Of a stretch of 64,000 bases of DNA, positions 54,236 through 63,023 are shown one piece after another. A program made the translations under genes and the position numbers. The notes under the pieces are model-generated. The model worked only from the letters and a program-made list of their open reading frames with translations. It did not search any database and was not told the origin of the DNA. Position 1 is the first letter of the stretch. Every line of letters starts with the position of its first letter. This stretch comes from Planctomycetaceae bacterium (GTDB taxonomy: Bacteria; Planctomycetota; Planctomycetia; Pirellulales; Pirellulaceae), in contig JACKHN010000012.1 in assembly GCA_020638975.1 (NCBI GenBank), forward strand, positions 186,001 through 250,000. Direction: 5' to 3'.

Positions 54236-55519
54236 TCACATGCCTGCCGCCAACGCTTCCAAGTGGCGGCTGAAGTGATCGGCGAGCACTTCAGTATAGG
54301 TATCGGGATGAGCTTCCAACACCGCTCGAACTGCCGGACCAAACTCCGGATGCGTCAGCGTCGAGCCGAAGGTGCAATGCAAGATCTGGCGTCCCGGTTC
54401 CGTAAAACCTTTGCCGGTTGGTACATCGGCCCAACGCTCTAAGTAAATTCGTTCCAGGCCTTCTGCATCGGCGATTTCACTTGTCGGTGCGACTGCGGCA
54501 TTCGTAGCCGAAACGTGATAAGTCGCCTTGTCGGTATCGTAGCGTGAACGACCGAAATCGATCAGCTTCCGGAACAGCGGTTCGTCGTGACGTGCGACAA
54601 CTCGCAACGCCTCGAGGTAGCTAGTGCCGGCGGTCTTCACGTGGAAGCGACCTTTCGTCGCTCGCGCCAATGCCGAGTACATCGAGACTTTGTCCGATCC
54701 CGAGTGCAAACTCAGCTTGTACGGACCAAGCAACTCGGCGATCGCCGCGTGCTCGTTCAGCGAGGCTTCCAAAGAGGCGACATCACCTTTGTAATCGACG
54801 CCCTTTTCGAGTTCACCAATGAAACGAGGTGCCAGACTGACCAACTTCATGCCGCGGCTAACGCACTGATCCGCGATGATATAGTGCTCGGCCAATGTCG
54901 TGGGCTGATCGGTCTCGTCAACGCTCAACTCGACCTCGTAGTCGCGACCGGCTGATTCCTGCACCTTCTTGATATAGTCGGCCAAGGCCATGGCGTGGTT
55001 GATGGCTGCACCATATTTCACCGCGCACCGCATGCACGCTTGTTCGTCGAGCGAAATCGTCGTGCCGGTCGCCAACTTAACGGACTTGCCAAGGTACTTG
55101 TCGAACCATTCGATCGTGGCGCGGATGCTAGAGAACTTGCTGCGCAGCGTCGCTTCATCATAGCTGTCCGAATGCTCGTCGACGTTGTCGGAAGGGTCGA
55201 TCGTGAAGAAGGTGAAGCCGGCGACTGCGGTCCGATCGACGTCCTGGTTCGTCTTGAGATGGTCCGCGTCGGCTCCGGTCTTCCCGGTCCAGCCCGCTTG
55301 TTTCATACCTTCGATGGCATCGTGCATAACGCCTTCGGGCGTCCGACTCGTTCGTGCCATCTCGCGAATCGATTGTTGTGGAAAGATCGGCTCGATCCCG
55401 GCACCCGATCGCTTCATGGCTTCGACGTGACCCGGTGTCGCGAGTCCGATTCGGTCTCCGAACCCGAAACTGGGGGCGAGGCCAAGCGTCACGCATACGT
55501 TCTTGTTTGCATCACTCAT
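54236..55519 (-). CDS. uxaE: UxaE-family tagaturonate/fructuronate epimerase
   Basis: 427 residues from the ATG at 55519. The start LAPSFGFGDRIGLATPGHVE is the UxaE signature. Acidic and His metal ligands occur in EHSDSYDEATL, ELSVDETDQPTTLAEHY and KLSLHSGSDKVSMY. UxaE epimerises D-tagaturonate and D-fructuronate, joining galacturonate and glucuronate catabolism in organisms lacking UxaB/UxuB. The next gene starts 17 bases upstream on the same strand, so the two are an operon. This is the best clue that the run degrades uronic acids. Confidence 0.85.
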   Translation of the reverse strand: MSDANKNVCVTLGLAPSFGFGDRIGLATPGHVEAMKRSGAGIEPIFPQQSIREMARTSRTPEGVMHDAIEGMKQAGWTGKTGADADHLKTNQDVDRTAVAGFTFFTIDPSDNVDEHSDSYDEATLRSKFSSIRATIEWFDKYLGKSVKLATGTTISLDEQACMRCAVKYGAAINHAMALADYIKKVQESAGRDYEVELSVDETDQPTTLAEHYIIADQCVSRGMKLVSLAPRFIGELEKGVDYKGDVASLEASLNEHAAIAELLGPYKLSLHSGSDKVSMYSALARATKGRFHVKTAGTSYLEALRVVARHDEPLFRKLIDFGRSRYDTDKATYHVSATNAAVAPTSEIADAEGLERIYLERWADVPTGKGFTEPGRQILHCTFGSTLTHPEFGPAVRAVLEAHPDTYTEVLADHFSRHLEALAAGM

Positions 55520-55536
55520 CTCAATACGACTTTCTC

Positions 55537-56352
55537 TTACTTGATGTACTTGTTGTAGGCTTCGATGGTTTGCTTGGCAGCAGCATCAGGATCTGGATAG
55601 GCAAAGGCTTCCGCCGACGCATAACCTTCGTAACCAATCTCTTTCAAGGCCGCTGCAATCGGTTCGTAATCCATGTGCCCCAGACCCGCCGGGCGACGAT
55701 TCGAGTCGACGAAGTGAACGTGGCCGATATAGCCTTTGCCAGCACGAATGCCGTCGGCGATGTTCGCCTCTTCGATGTTCATATGGAACAAGTCGGCGAG
55801 CAGCTTTACATTCGTCGTCTTCAGGGACTTGAGGAACTTCACGCCTTCTGCGACCGTACAAATCAGATTCGTCTCGTAACGATTCAGCGGTTCGTAGATC
55901 AGCGGCACGTTGTACTTTGCGGCATACTCACCGAGTTCCTCACATGCATTGCCGAGCAACGCTAACGCTTCGTCGCGGCTTTGCCCGCCGCCCCACTTGC
56001 CTTGCATGGAGCCAATGATCGCGGGAGCGCCGAAAGGGCCGCCCATATCGATGATGCTACGCACAAAGTCCGCAGCTTTGGCTCGTTGATCGGGATTAGG
56101 ATCGATCAGGCTCAATCCGTGAATGACCATGCCGGCACCTGTGCCCACCGCTGCGAGCTTCAGCTTGTGCTTCGCCAACAGGGCTTTTAGCTCATCGGCG
56201 TTCACCGCGGAGGGAGAAGGAGCAAAGATTTCGATAGCATCGAAGCCCAGTGCCGCGGCCTTTTCGGCGGCTGCGCTAAGATCGTCCCAGAAGACGAACG
56301 GGCCCCCACGGGCTTGAGTCACGAGGCTAACAGTAACGGCTGATGGGATCAT
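55537..56352 (-). CDS. TIM-barrel sugar isomerase/epimerase (hydroxypyruvate isomerase-like)
   Basis: 271 residues from the ATG at 56352. An AP endonuclease family 2 / xylose isomerase-like barrel: ALGFDAIEIFAPS at strand 1, VPLIYEPLNRYETNL with metal Glu near residue 155, LADLFHMNIEEANI with Asp and His, GHVHFVDSNRRPAGLGHMDY with His, and SAEAFAYPDPD with the second Glu. Members include tagatose 3-epimerase and hydroxypyruvate isomerase. It precedes uxaE by 17 bases and likely acts on a ketose or uronate intermediate in the same pathway. Confidence 0.88.
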   Translation of the reverse strand: MIPSAVTVSLVTQARGGPFVFWDDLSAAAEKAAALGFDAIEIFAPSPSAVNADELKALLAKHKLKLAAVGTGAGMVIHGLSLIDPNPDQRAKAADFVRSIIDMGGPFGAPAIIGSMQGKWGGGQSRDEALALLGNACEELGEYAAKYNVPLIYEPLNRYETNLICTVAEGVKFLKSLKTTNVKLLADLFHMNIEEANIADGIRAGKGYIGHVHFVDSNRRPAGLGHMDYEPIAAALKEIGYEGYASAEAFAYPDPDAAAKQTIEAYNKYIK

Positions 56353-56383
56353 GATTCTCTCGTGGAGGTTGAGTGTGTCGTCG

Positions 56384-56426
56384 TTGAAGCCGTGAGGCTT
56401 CAAAACCGAAGTCGCACCGACTTCGG
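56384..56426. repeat. two adjacent stem-loops in the operon spacer
   Basis: TTGAAGCC/GGCTTCAA (56384-56403) and CCGAAGTCG/CGACTTCGG (56406-56426) sit side by side between the zinc alcohol dehydrogenase and the TIM-barrel isomerase genes. They would form two RNA hairpins on the minus-strand transcript; no T-run follows, so processing or stability rather than termination is likely. Confidence 0.65.
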
Positions 56427-56442
56427 CTACATAGAACGGTGC

Positions 56443-57471
56443 TTAATCGGCAACTTCGATGATCGCCTTAATAACACCCGTCTCGGGTCGCGTGTACGTT
56501 TCAAAGTTCTCGATCACCGAATCGAACCCCACGCGATGTGTGATCCAAGGACTTGTGTTGATCGTGCCATCTTCAATCAGACTGATGATCCGAGCAAAGT
56601 CCGACGGCATCGCGTTTCGCGACCCTTTGATCGTCATCTCGGGGCGATGCAATTTCGGATGCGGGAAGCTGACCTCATCGGTCGTGATGCCGACATAAAC
56701 CAACGAGCCCGTGTGAGCGACGTAGTTCAAGGCATTCGCCATCGAGCGATTGTTGCCAGTTGCATCGGTCACGACAGCGTACATGTCGCCGTCGGTGAAC
56801 TCCTTCATCTTGTCGAGTTCGCTGCCGTCGCCGCTGAAGACAACGGTATGAGCAACACCATAAGTCTCGCGACAGAAATCCAGTCGCGATTGGACCATGT
56901 CCATGACGGTGATCGTTGCACCAGTCAGTCGCGTAAACTCCAGCGTCGCAAGGCCAATCGGTCCAGCGCCGATGATCAAAACGTGATCGCCCTTTTTCGG
57001 AGCGCCACGATCTGTGGCGTGGCAACCGATCGCTAAAGTCTCGACCAACGCGAGTTGCTCAAACGAGAGCTTTTCGGAAGCGTGCAACTTGTCAGCGCGA
57101 ATCAAGAACCGCTCGCACAAGCCTCCGTCAATCATCACGCCGATGACGTTCAGCTTCTCGCAGCAGTTGCCATTCCCCTTACGACAAGCATAGCACTCGC
57201 CGCAGTTCATGTACGGCTCGACACTGCAGCGATCTCCGGGCTTGACGTTGGTGACACCATCGCCCACCTCTAAGACCTCAATGCCAAGCTCATGCCCTGG
57301 AATTCGCGGGTAGCGAAAGAACGGCATCTTGCCGAGATAGCCACCGTAGTCCGTGCCGCAGATCCCCATGCGATGCGTCCGGACCAACGCCTGACCAGGG
57401 CCGGGACTGCTCGGTTCGTCGATTTCAATGTGTTCGAAATGTTTGGGCTCTTGAAGTCGGATGGCACGCAT
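56443..57471 (-). CDS. zinc-type alcohol dehydrogenase (galactonate/idonate dehydrogenase-like)
   Basis: 342 residues from the ATG at 57471. Medium-chain dehydrogenase features: catalytic-zinc ligands in ICGTDYGG and PGHELG, structural-zinc site CGECYACRKGNGNCC near residues 90-104, and the nucleotide fold VLIIGAGPIGLATLEF. Relatives oxidise L-idonate, galactonate or threonine. Its position beside UxaE and a sugar isomerase suggests a sugar acid substrate. Two hairpins separate it from the next gene downstream. Confidence 0.9.
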   Translation of the reverse strand: MRAIRLQEPKHFEHIEIDEPSSPGPGQALVRTHRMGICGTDYGGYLGKMPFFRYPRIPGHELGIEVLEVGDGVTNVKPGDRCSVEPYMNCGECYACRKGNGNCCEKLNVIGVMIDGGLCERFLIRADKLHASEKLSFEQLALVETLAIGCHATDRGAPKKGDHVLIIGAGPIGLATLEFTRLTGATITVMDMVQSRLDFCRETYGVAHTVVFSGDGSELDKMKEFTDGDMYAVVTDATGNNRSMANALNYVAHTGSLVYVGITTDEVSFPHPKLHRPEMTIKGSRNAMPSDFARIISLIEDGTINTSPWITHRVGFDSVIENFETYTRPETGVIKAIIEVAD

Positions 57472-57625
57472 GGGGCACTCACGAGTTGTATTAATTTGTG
57501 TTTCAGGAGATCCGCCCTACAACGGTGTTTCTCCGTGCTAAAGACCCTTACAACATAGGGCTGGCGACCGCAGCTGTCTTGTGCCAATCAGTCGTTTTTT
57601 ATGAACAATCGGACAACAGATCGAT

Positions 57626-58570
57626 TCAGCCCACCGGATCATCGTTGTTTTCGGGACGCCCCTCGATATAGAACCAGTTATGAATCGGCTTGAGGATCTC
57701 AAGCGTCTCGGCCAGTAGCTGTTTGTCCATTGGTTCGGCGGCCCACTTCACCCATTCGGCCACACGATTCGGATTCGCCGAGCCCGTTACGCATGTCGTA
57801 AAGCTTGGATGAGCAATCGAGAACTGTAACGCGAGTTGCGCGATATCAACGCCACGACTCGCACAGTGATCGGCCGCTTGCTTGGCGACTTCTCGGACTT
57901 GCGGAGTCGCTTTGTGCCAAGGCGGAAGCGTGGCCTTGGTCAGCAAGCGGGCTGAGAAAGGAGCCGCATTCATTACGCCGACGCCCTTGGCTTCGCAGAT
58001 TGGTAGCAGCTCCAACGCCATATCGTTCTGCAACGTGTAATGGTTGTAAGTCAAAATCACGTCAATGTCGGCCCGCTCCAGCACGTACTTGAACATCTTC
58101 ATCGGATAGCCGCTGACGCCGATATAACGGACCTTTCCCTTCTCGACTTGCTTTCGCAAGGCGGGGATTGTCTCTTCGACAATCTGTGACATCTCGACGA
58201 ATTCAAGGTCGTGACACAGCACGATGTCCAAGTGATCGACCTTCATCCGCTCGAGTGAAATATCAATACTCTCGGCGACGCGGCGAGCGCTGAAGTCGAA
58301 GTGCTGGCCCGCGTATCGCCCCAGCTTCGTCCCGAGGTAATACTTGTCGCGCGGGATCTCGGGCAGCACGCGTCCGAGAAGCATTTCGCTCATTCCGCGC
58401 CCATAGAATGGCGACGTATCGATGAAATTCATGCCCAGATCGATCGCCACATGGACGCTGCGAAATGCTTCTTCCAGATCGATGCTGCGGAATTCCGCAC
58501 CGAGCGACGAGGCACCGAACGACAGTACGGTCAGGTCCATGTCTGTCTTGCCGAGGGTACGCTTTTCCAT
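57626..58570 (-). CDS. aldo/keto reductase (L-galactose/L-fucose dehydrogenase-like)
   Basis: 314 residues from the ATG at 58570, with GGAG seven bases upstream. The AKR tetrad is visible: Asp and Tyr in NFIDTSPFYGRGMSEMLLG, Lys in LGTKLGR and His in IVLCHDLEF. The start RTLGKTDMDLTVLSFGASSLG is typical. The closest known group is the L-galactose/L-fucose dehydrogenase type, which fits a run of genes acting on deoxysugars and uronates. It is the first gene of that run; a ~100 bp repeat lies between it and the aldehyde dehydrogenase gene. Confidence 0.9.
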   Translation of the reverse strand: MEKRTLGKTDMDLTVLSFGASSLGAEFRSIDLEEAFRSVHVAIDLGMNFIDTSPFYGRGMSEMLLGRVLPEIPRDKYYLGTKLGRYAGQHFDFSARRVAESIDISLERMKVDHLDIVLCHDLEFVEMSQIVEETIPALRKQVEKGKVRYIGVSGYPMKMFKYVLERADIDVILTYNHYTLQNDMALELLPICEAKGVGVMNAAPFSARLLTKATLPPWHKATPQVREVAKQAADHCASRGVDIAQLALQFSIAHPSFTTCVTGSANPNRVAEWVKWAAEPMDKQLLAETLEILKPIHNWFYIEGRPENNDDPVG

Positions 58571-58675
58571 CTCGTTCTCCGAAGTTGGATCGTCAGGCGG
58601 ATGGGCTCACCGCCATAAAGAAGAGCAGGCCATGATAGCGGCCGCTTGCTCATGCCTCAATCGGCGGTCGGGCCG

Positions 58676-58775
58676 GGTAGTGGTACAGTTTGAAATTCCT
58701 GAAAGTAGGACGGCCACTCTTGGCCGTCTTTTGTCGGGCAGGAGTGCCCGACTTACGGCAAACTGTACCACTACC
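58676..58775 (+). repeat. MITE-like ~100 bp dispersed repeat, copy B
   Basis: This 100-base element matches 2122-2220 in inverse orientation with about five differences. Here the terminal inverted repeats are perfect over 17 bp (GGTAGTGGTACAGTTTG and its mirror). It lies in the spacer between the aldo/keto reductase and aldehyde dehydrogenase genes and disrupts no gene. Confidence 0.88.
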
Positions 58776-58784
58776 TCGGGCCGA

Positions 58785-60320
58785 TCAGCTTCGATCCGAC
58801 GCGTCGAGAAGCCGGAACTCGACGCCCTGGGCGAGCGGTAGATCGGTCCCGAAGTTGATCGTGCAAGTCTGGCGACGCATGTAGGATTTCCAGGCATCAC
58901 TGCCCGACTCGCGACCGCCACCGGTATCCTTCTCGCCACCGAACGCTCCGCCAATTTCGGCACCGGAAGTGCCAATGTTCACGTTCGCAATGCCGCAATC
59001 GCTGCCTGCAGCGGACAAGAACTGTTCCGCTTCCGAGACGCGGTCGGTAAAGATGGCAGACGACAACCCCTGATCGACACGGTTGTGAATCGCAATCGCA
59101 TCGTCCAAGTCTTGGTAAGTCATCACATACAGAATCGGAGCGAATGTCTCTTCCGAAACGATCGGCATCTTTGCGTCTGCTCGTACGATGGCCGGTTGCA
59201 CGAAATAGCCGGGCCGATCAATTCGCTCGCCACCGCACAGAATCTTGCCTCCTTGTGTGCGAGCAGCATCCAGGGCTTTTGTCATCATCTGGAGTGCCGC
59301 TTCGTTAACGAGCGGTCCGACTAAGATGCCTGCTTCCAGCGGATCGCCAATCGGAACACTTCGATAAGCAGCCACGAGCTGTTCGACTAACGGCGCAGCG
59401 ATCGACTCATGCACGATCAAGCGGCGGAGTGTCGTGCAACGTTGACCGGCAGTACCGACAGCCGCAAACAAAATCGCTCGTACAGCAAGATCGAGATTGG
59501 CTGAATCGGTCACGATCAGTCCGTTATTTCCTCCCAACTCCAGCAGCGATCTGCCAAGTCGAGCACCAACGGTTTGTGCAACGCTGCGTCCCATCGCACA
59601 ACTGCCCGTTGCTGAGATCAGTGGCAAGCGGCGATCCTCTGCCATCCAGCGACCGACCTCCGCATCGGCACCAATGCAGAGGTTGAAGACACCTTCTAGC
59701 TTGTGCTGCGTGGCAACTCGATTGACGAGATGCTGTACGGCGATGGCGGTCAGCGGCGTGGTGGGCGAGGGCTTCCAAATCATGGTGTCGCCGCAAACCG
59801 CCGCCAGTGCAGCGTTCCACGCCCAGACGGCCACGGGGAAATTGAACGCCGTGATAATTCCAATCGGGCCGAGCGGGTGCCACTGTTCGAACAAGCGATG
59901 TCGCGGTCGTTCGCTCGCGATGGTTAGGCCGTACAATTGTCGAGACAGTCCGGTGGCGAAGTCGCAGATGTCGATCATCTCTTGGACTTCGCCTATTCCT
60001 TCGGAGAGGATCTTGCCGGTTTCGAGCGTGACCAGCCGACCTAGATCTTGTTTATGCTCGCGAAGCACTTGCCCAAGTTGGCGGACGATCTCGCCTCGTT
60101 GTGGCGGCGGCATCATTCGCCAACTCGCAAACGCTTGCTGCGCACGATTCACGCATCGGTCGTAATCTGCTCGCGAAGCGGTCACAACGCTGGCGATTGG
60201 TTTGCTAGTGGTGGGATTGATCGAAGTGATCACGTCACCGCCAGGACGTTCAACCCAACCGCTCGAGTAGACGCCGCTGTGCGACTCAAGGATGCCAAGT
60301 CTTTTGAAGAGGTTCTTCAT
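58785..60320 (-). CDS. aldehyde dehydrogenase, antiquitin (ALDH7/alpha-aminoadipic semialdehyde) type
   Basis: 511 residues from the ATG at 60320, with AAGGCGA eight bases upstream; the frame runs further upstream through a repeat and is not coding there. ALDH motifs: GIITAFNFPVAVWAWNAALA, WKPSPTTPLTA, LELGGNNGLIV with the general-base Glu, GTAGQRCTTLRRL with the catalytic Cys, and EETFAPILYV. The ELGGNNG and QRCTT-R forms are those of the antiquitin group, which oxidises 2-aminoadipate semialdehyde in lysine degradation. The downstream end lies next to repeat copy B. The adjacent aminotransferase and DUF1338 genes support this role. Confidence 0.9.
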   Translation of the reverse strand: MKNLFKRLGILESHSGVYSSGWVERPGGDVITSINPTTSKPIASVVTASRADYDRCVNRAQQAFASWRMMPPPQRGEIVRQLGQVLREHKQDLGRLVTLETGKILSEGIGEVQEMIDICDFATGLSRQLYGLTIASERPRHRLFEQWHPLGPIGIITAFNFPVAVWAWNAALAAVCGDTMIWKPSPTTPLTAIAVQHLVNRVATQHKLEGVFNLCIGADAEVGRWMAEDRRLPLISATGSCAMGRSVAQTVGARLGRSLLELGGNNGLIVTDSANLDLAVRAILFAAVGTAGQRCTTLRRLIVHESIAAPLVEQLVAAYRSVPIGDPLEAGILVGPLVNEAALQMMTKALDAARTQGGKILCGGERIDRPGYFVQPAIVRADAKMPIVSEETFAPILYVMTYQDLDDAIAIHNRVDQGLSSAIFTDRVSEAEQFLSAAGSDCGIANVNIGTSGAEIGGAFGGEKDTGGGRESGSDAWKSYMRRQTCTINFGTDLPLAQGVEFRLLDASDRS

Positions 60321-60350
60321 CTGAATCGCCTTGATTGCAGTGAACGTGAC

Positions 60351-60423
60351 GGGGTCGGGAGTGTTTTTCGGCAAAGAACCACTCGAATTGAAAGCGCTGT
60401 CGCCGAAAAACACTCCCGACCCC
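60351..60423. repeat. 22-bp perfect inverted repeat between aminotransferase and aldehyde dehydrogenase genes
   Basis: Arms 60351-60372 and 60402-60423 are fully complementary, with a 29-base spacer. Arms include GTCGGGAGTGTTTTTCGGC. It lies between two minus-strand genes and could be a dispersed palindromic element; it lacks a T-run and so is a poor terminator. Confidence 0.75.
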
Positions 60424-60454
60424 TTTGTCGCCGATCGAGTAAGCTAGTTTCCAT

Positions 60455-61813
60455 TTATGGCCCTCGCCTTACCCGTGGCATTGCTGAAATCACCTCATCC
60501 AGAATATCGAGAGCCGTGTCTGCGTCGGCTTGGTCGATGACCAGCGGCGGCGAAAAGCGAATCGAACTGACGCCGCAGCCAAGCAGCAACAAGCCCTTCT
60601 GAAAACACTCTTGCACGATCGTGTTGCGTTCGGCAATCGCAGGTTCTTTCGACTCGCGATCGCGAACCAACTCGACGCCGATCATCAATCCCTTTCCGCG
60701 AACATCGCCGATCAACTCGTGCCGAGCTTGTAACTCGGCCAGCCGATCGAGGATGTACGCCCCGACTCGCTCTGCGTTTGCGATCAAACTCTCTTCAAGC
60801 AAAGCGATGGTTTCGAGGGCTGCGGCACAGGAAACCGGATTTCCGCCGAAGGTACTGGCGTGCGATCCGGGAGGCCAATCCATGATCTCGTCGCGGGCGA
60901 TGATCGCTCCCAGCGGCATTCCCGAGGCGATTCCCTTGGCCAAGCAGGTGATGTCGGGCTCGACGTCCCAGTGCTCCATCGCGAACATCTTTCCCGTACG
61001 GCCCATGCCGGATTGGACTTCATCGGCAATCAACAGGATGCCATGCCGCTCGGCCAGCGATTTTAGGGCTCGATGAAACTCAGGCGGTGGGACGATGTAA
61101 CCGCCTTCTCCCTGAATCGGCTCGACGATGATGCCCGCGACTTCGTCCGGCGACACCGTTCGCTTGAAGAGTTTGTTTTCGAGTTGGTCGAGCGTGTCGA
61201 GATAACAGTCGGCGACTGGCGTGCGTTGCGTGCGATAGCAGTTCGGATAGTCGACGTGGCTAACTTGAGGAATCAGTGGCGCGAAGCCTGCCCGCTGTGT
61301 GACCTTGCTGGCGGTTAACGATAAAGCTCCCATCGTGCGACCGTGGAATGCGCCGAAAAATGCGATCATGTGCTTTCGCTTGGTGTGATACCGAGCCAGC
61401 TTGAAAGCGGCTTCGACGGCTTCGGCACCCGAGTTGGTAAAGAAGACGCGTTTGTTGCCTTCGCCAGGTGCAAGTTCAGCAAGCTTTCTCGCAAGTTCCG
61501 CTTGCGGCCCGTAGTAGAAGTCCGTGCCGGACATGTGAATCAGCCGCGCCGCCTGATCCTGGATCGCCTTGACGACTCGGGGATGACAGTGTCCGGTCGA
61601 GCAAACTGCGATCCCGGCGTTGAAGTCGAGGAAGCGGTTGCCGTCCACATCTTCGATGACCGCACCTTCGCCTCTTGCAACGGCCAACGGATAGACTCGC
61701 GTATAGGATGGCGACGTATAGCGTTCGTCTGTCGCAATCAATTTTGATGCCTTTGGACCGGGCAGCTGGGTGACGATTTGCGGGACGTCGCGCTGGTAGT
61801 CTCGCATTAACAT
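60455..61813 (-). CDS. class III PLP aminotransferase (lysine/4-aminobutyrate type)
   Basis: 452 residues from the ATG at 61813, with GGAGG seven bases upstream; in-frame ATGs at 61837 and 61819 are alternatives. Class III motifs: DVDGNRFLDFNAGIAVCSTGH, FTNSGAEAVEAAFKLAR, AFHGRTMGALSLTAS, GIIVEPIQGEGGYIVPP, LLIADEVQSGMGRTGKMFA with the PLP Asp, and DITCLAKGIASGMPLGA with the Schiff-base Lys. Such enzymes use lysine, 4-aminobutyrate, ornithine or 2-aminoadipate. Co-direction with the antiquitin-type dehydrogenase and the divergent DUF1338 gene suggests lysine catabolism. Confidence 0.92.
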   Translation of the reverse strand: MLMRDYQRDVPQIVTQLPGPKASKLIATDERYTSPSYTRVYPLAVARGEGAVIEDVDGNRFLDFNAGIAVCSTGHCHPRVVKAIQDQAARLIHMSGTDFYYGPQAELARKLAELAPGEGNKRVFFTNSGAEAVEAAFKLARYHTKRKHMIAFFGAFHGRTMGALSLTASKVTQRAGFAPLIPQVSHVDYPNCYRTQRTPVADCYLDTLDQLENKLFKRTVSPDEVAGIIVEPIQGEGGYIVPPPEFHRALKSLAERHGILLIADEVQSGMGRTGKMFAMEHWDVEPDITCLAKGIASGMPLGAIIARDEIMDWPPGSHASTFGGNPVSCAAALETIALLEESLIANAERVGAYILDRLAELQARHELIGDVRGKGLMIGVELVRDRESKEPAIAERNTIVQECFQKGLLLLGCGVSSIRFSPPLVIDQADADTALDILDEVISAMPRVRRGP

Positions 61814-61929
61814 AGCCATGCCTCCATCTTGTGACATGATTCCCCACTTGAATCCTACGGTAGAATAGAAATTGGACAAGCTTACGATTGGAATAGGCTT
61901 GTCGCACTGAACAATGGGAGCCAACATCG

Positions 61930-62898
61930 ATGGACACAAACCTCGGCACCACTGGATTGCGTGGCCCTCACCAAGCGATCGAAGCCCGTACCGCACGCGA
62001 GCGATTCGCCCTGGAGTTGTTCGACCGGTTGTGGGATCGATACCGCCGGCGAGTTGCTTACGTCGCCACCTATGAACGCATTGTCCAAGATGCCGGCGCG
62101 AGGTTCTTCAACGATCACATCGCATTTCGTACCTTTGCCAACCAACGTCCCGCGACCGGCATTTCGTCGTTGTCTCGAGTGTTTGAGGCTCTCGACTACC
62201 GACCTGCGGGCGTCTATGACTTCCCCGACAAACATCTCAATGCCATTCACTATCAGCATCCGCATCCAGAGTTTCCGAAGTTGTTCATTTCGGAGCTGAA
62301 GAGTTGGGAATTGAGCGATGCTACGCGAGGGATTATTGAACACGTGGTGAAGTCGCACCGTCCAGCTGTCTCAAGCGAAACACTTCGGTCACTCGCCACG
62401 TTGGACGAAAAATCGTCCGATCCGTCTTCGTTGCTCGACGAATTAGTCGCTCAGGTCGAGTCGTTGCCATGGGAATTGCCGACGCGAGAAGCGGTGGAGA
62501 CGCTGAATCGCGAAAGCCAGTATGCGGCGTGGGTGCTCGTTCATGGCTACAACGTCAATCACTTCACATCGCTGGTGAACTCACACGGCGTCGATTCGCT
62601 GAGAAGCCTTGAGCAGACGATCGACGCGTTGGCGGCAGCGGGTGTGCCGATGAAGGCGGAGATCGAGGGGGAGCCCGGTTCCAAGCTTCGGCAATCGGCG
62701 ACCGAAGCGGTGAAGATCGATGTTGAAATTACGGATCAAGGACAAGCGTCAACCATGCCCTGGACGTATGCTTACTTTGAACTGGCCGAGCGGAATCGCG
62801 TAGTTGATCCCGACACGGGTGAAACGGTTCGATTCGAGGGATTCCTTGGTCCGCAGGCTACAAACTTGTTCGAAATGACTCGGGTTGTTGCCAAGTAA
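61930..62898 (+). CDS. hglS: DUF1338 family dioxygenase, HglS-like (2-oxoadipate to D-2-hydroxyglutarate)
   Basis: 322 residues from the ATG at 61930, with GGGAG nine bases upstream. The sequence is a DUF1338 vicinal-oxygen-chelate-like fold: FNDHIAFRTF (H63), YNVNHFTSLVN (H211) and YAYFELAERN (E284) are candidate iron ligands. FPKLFISELKSWELS is a further family signature. In Pseudomonas putida HglS converts 2-oxoadipate to D-2-hydroxyglutarate plus carbon dioxide in lysine degradation. The divergent aminotransferase and aldehyde dehydrogenase genes supply the earlier steps. It is slightly shorter than some homologues. Confidence 0.88.
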   Translation: MDTNLGTTGLRGPHQAIEARTARERFALELFDRLWDRYRRRVAYVATYERIVQDAGARFFNDHIAFRTFANQRPATGISSLSRVFEALDYRPAGVYDFPDKHLNAIHYQHPHPEFPKLFISELKSWELSDATRGIIEHVVKSHRPAVSSETLRSLATLDEKSSDPSSLLDELVAQVESLPWELPTREAVETLNRESQYAAWVLVHGYNVNHFTSLVNSHGVDSLRSLEQTIDALAAAGVPMKAEIEGEPGSKLRQSATEAVKIDVEITDQGQASTMPWTYAYFELAERNRVVDPDTGETVRFEGFLGPQATNLFEMTRVVAK

Positions 62899-63023
62899 GG
62901 CTATAGGAGTTGATTCAAGGCAACGTGTGCCCCATCCGCGTGCGACAATGCGCGTCGGTTGACGCTTCGCGGGACGCACCTAAACTAAGGTGTTTCCATC
63001 CCCCCGAGCCGAGCCATACGAGC

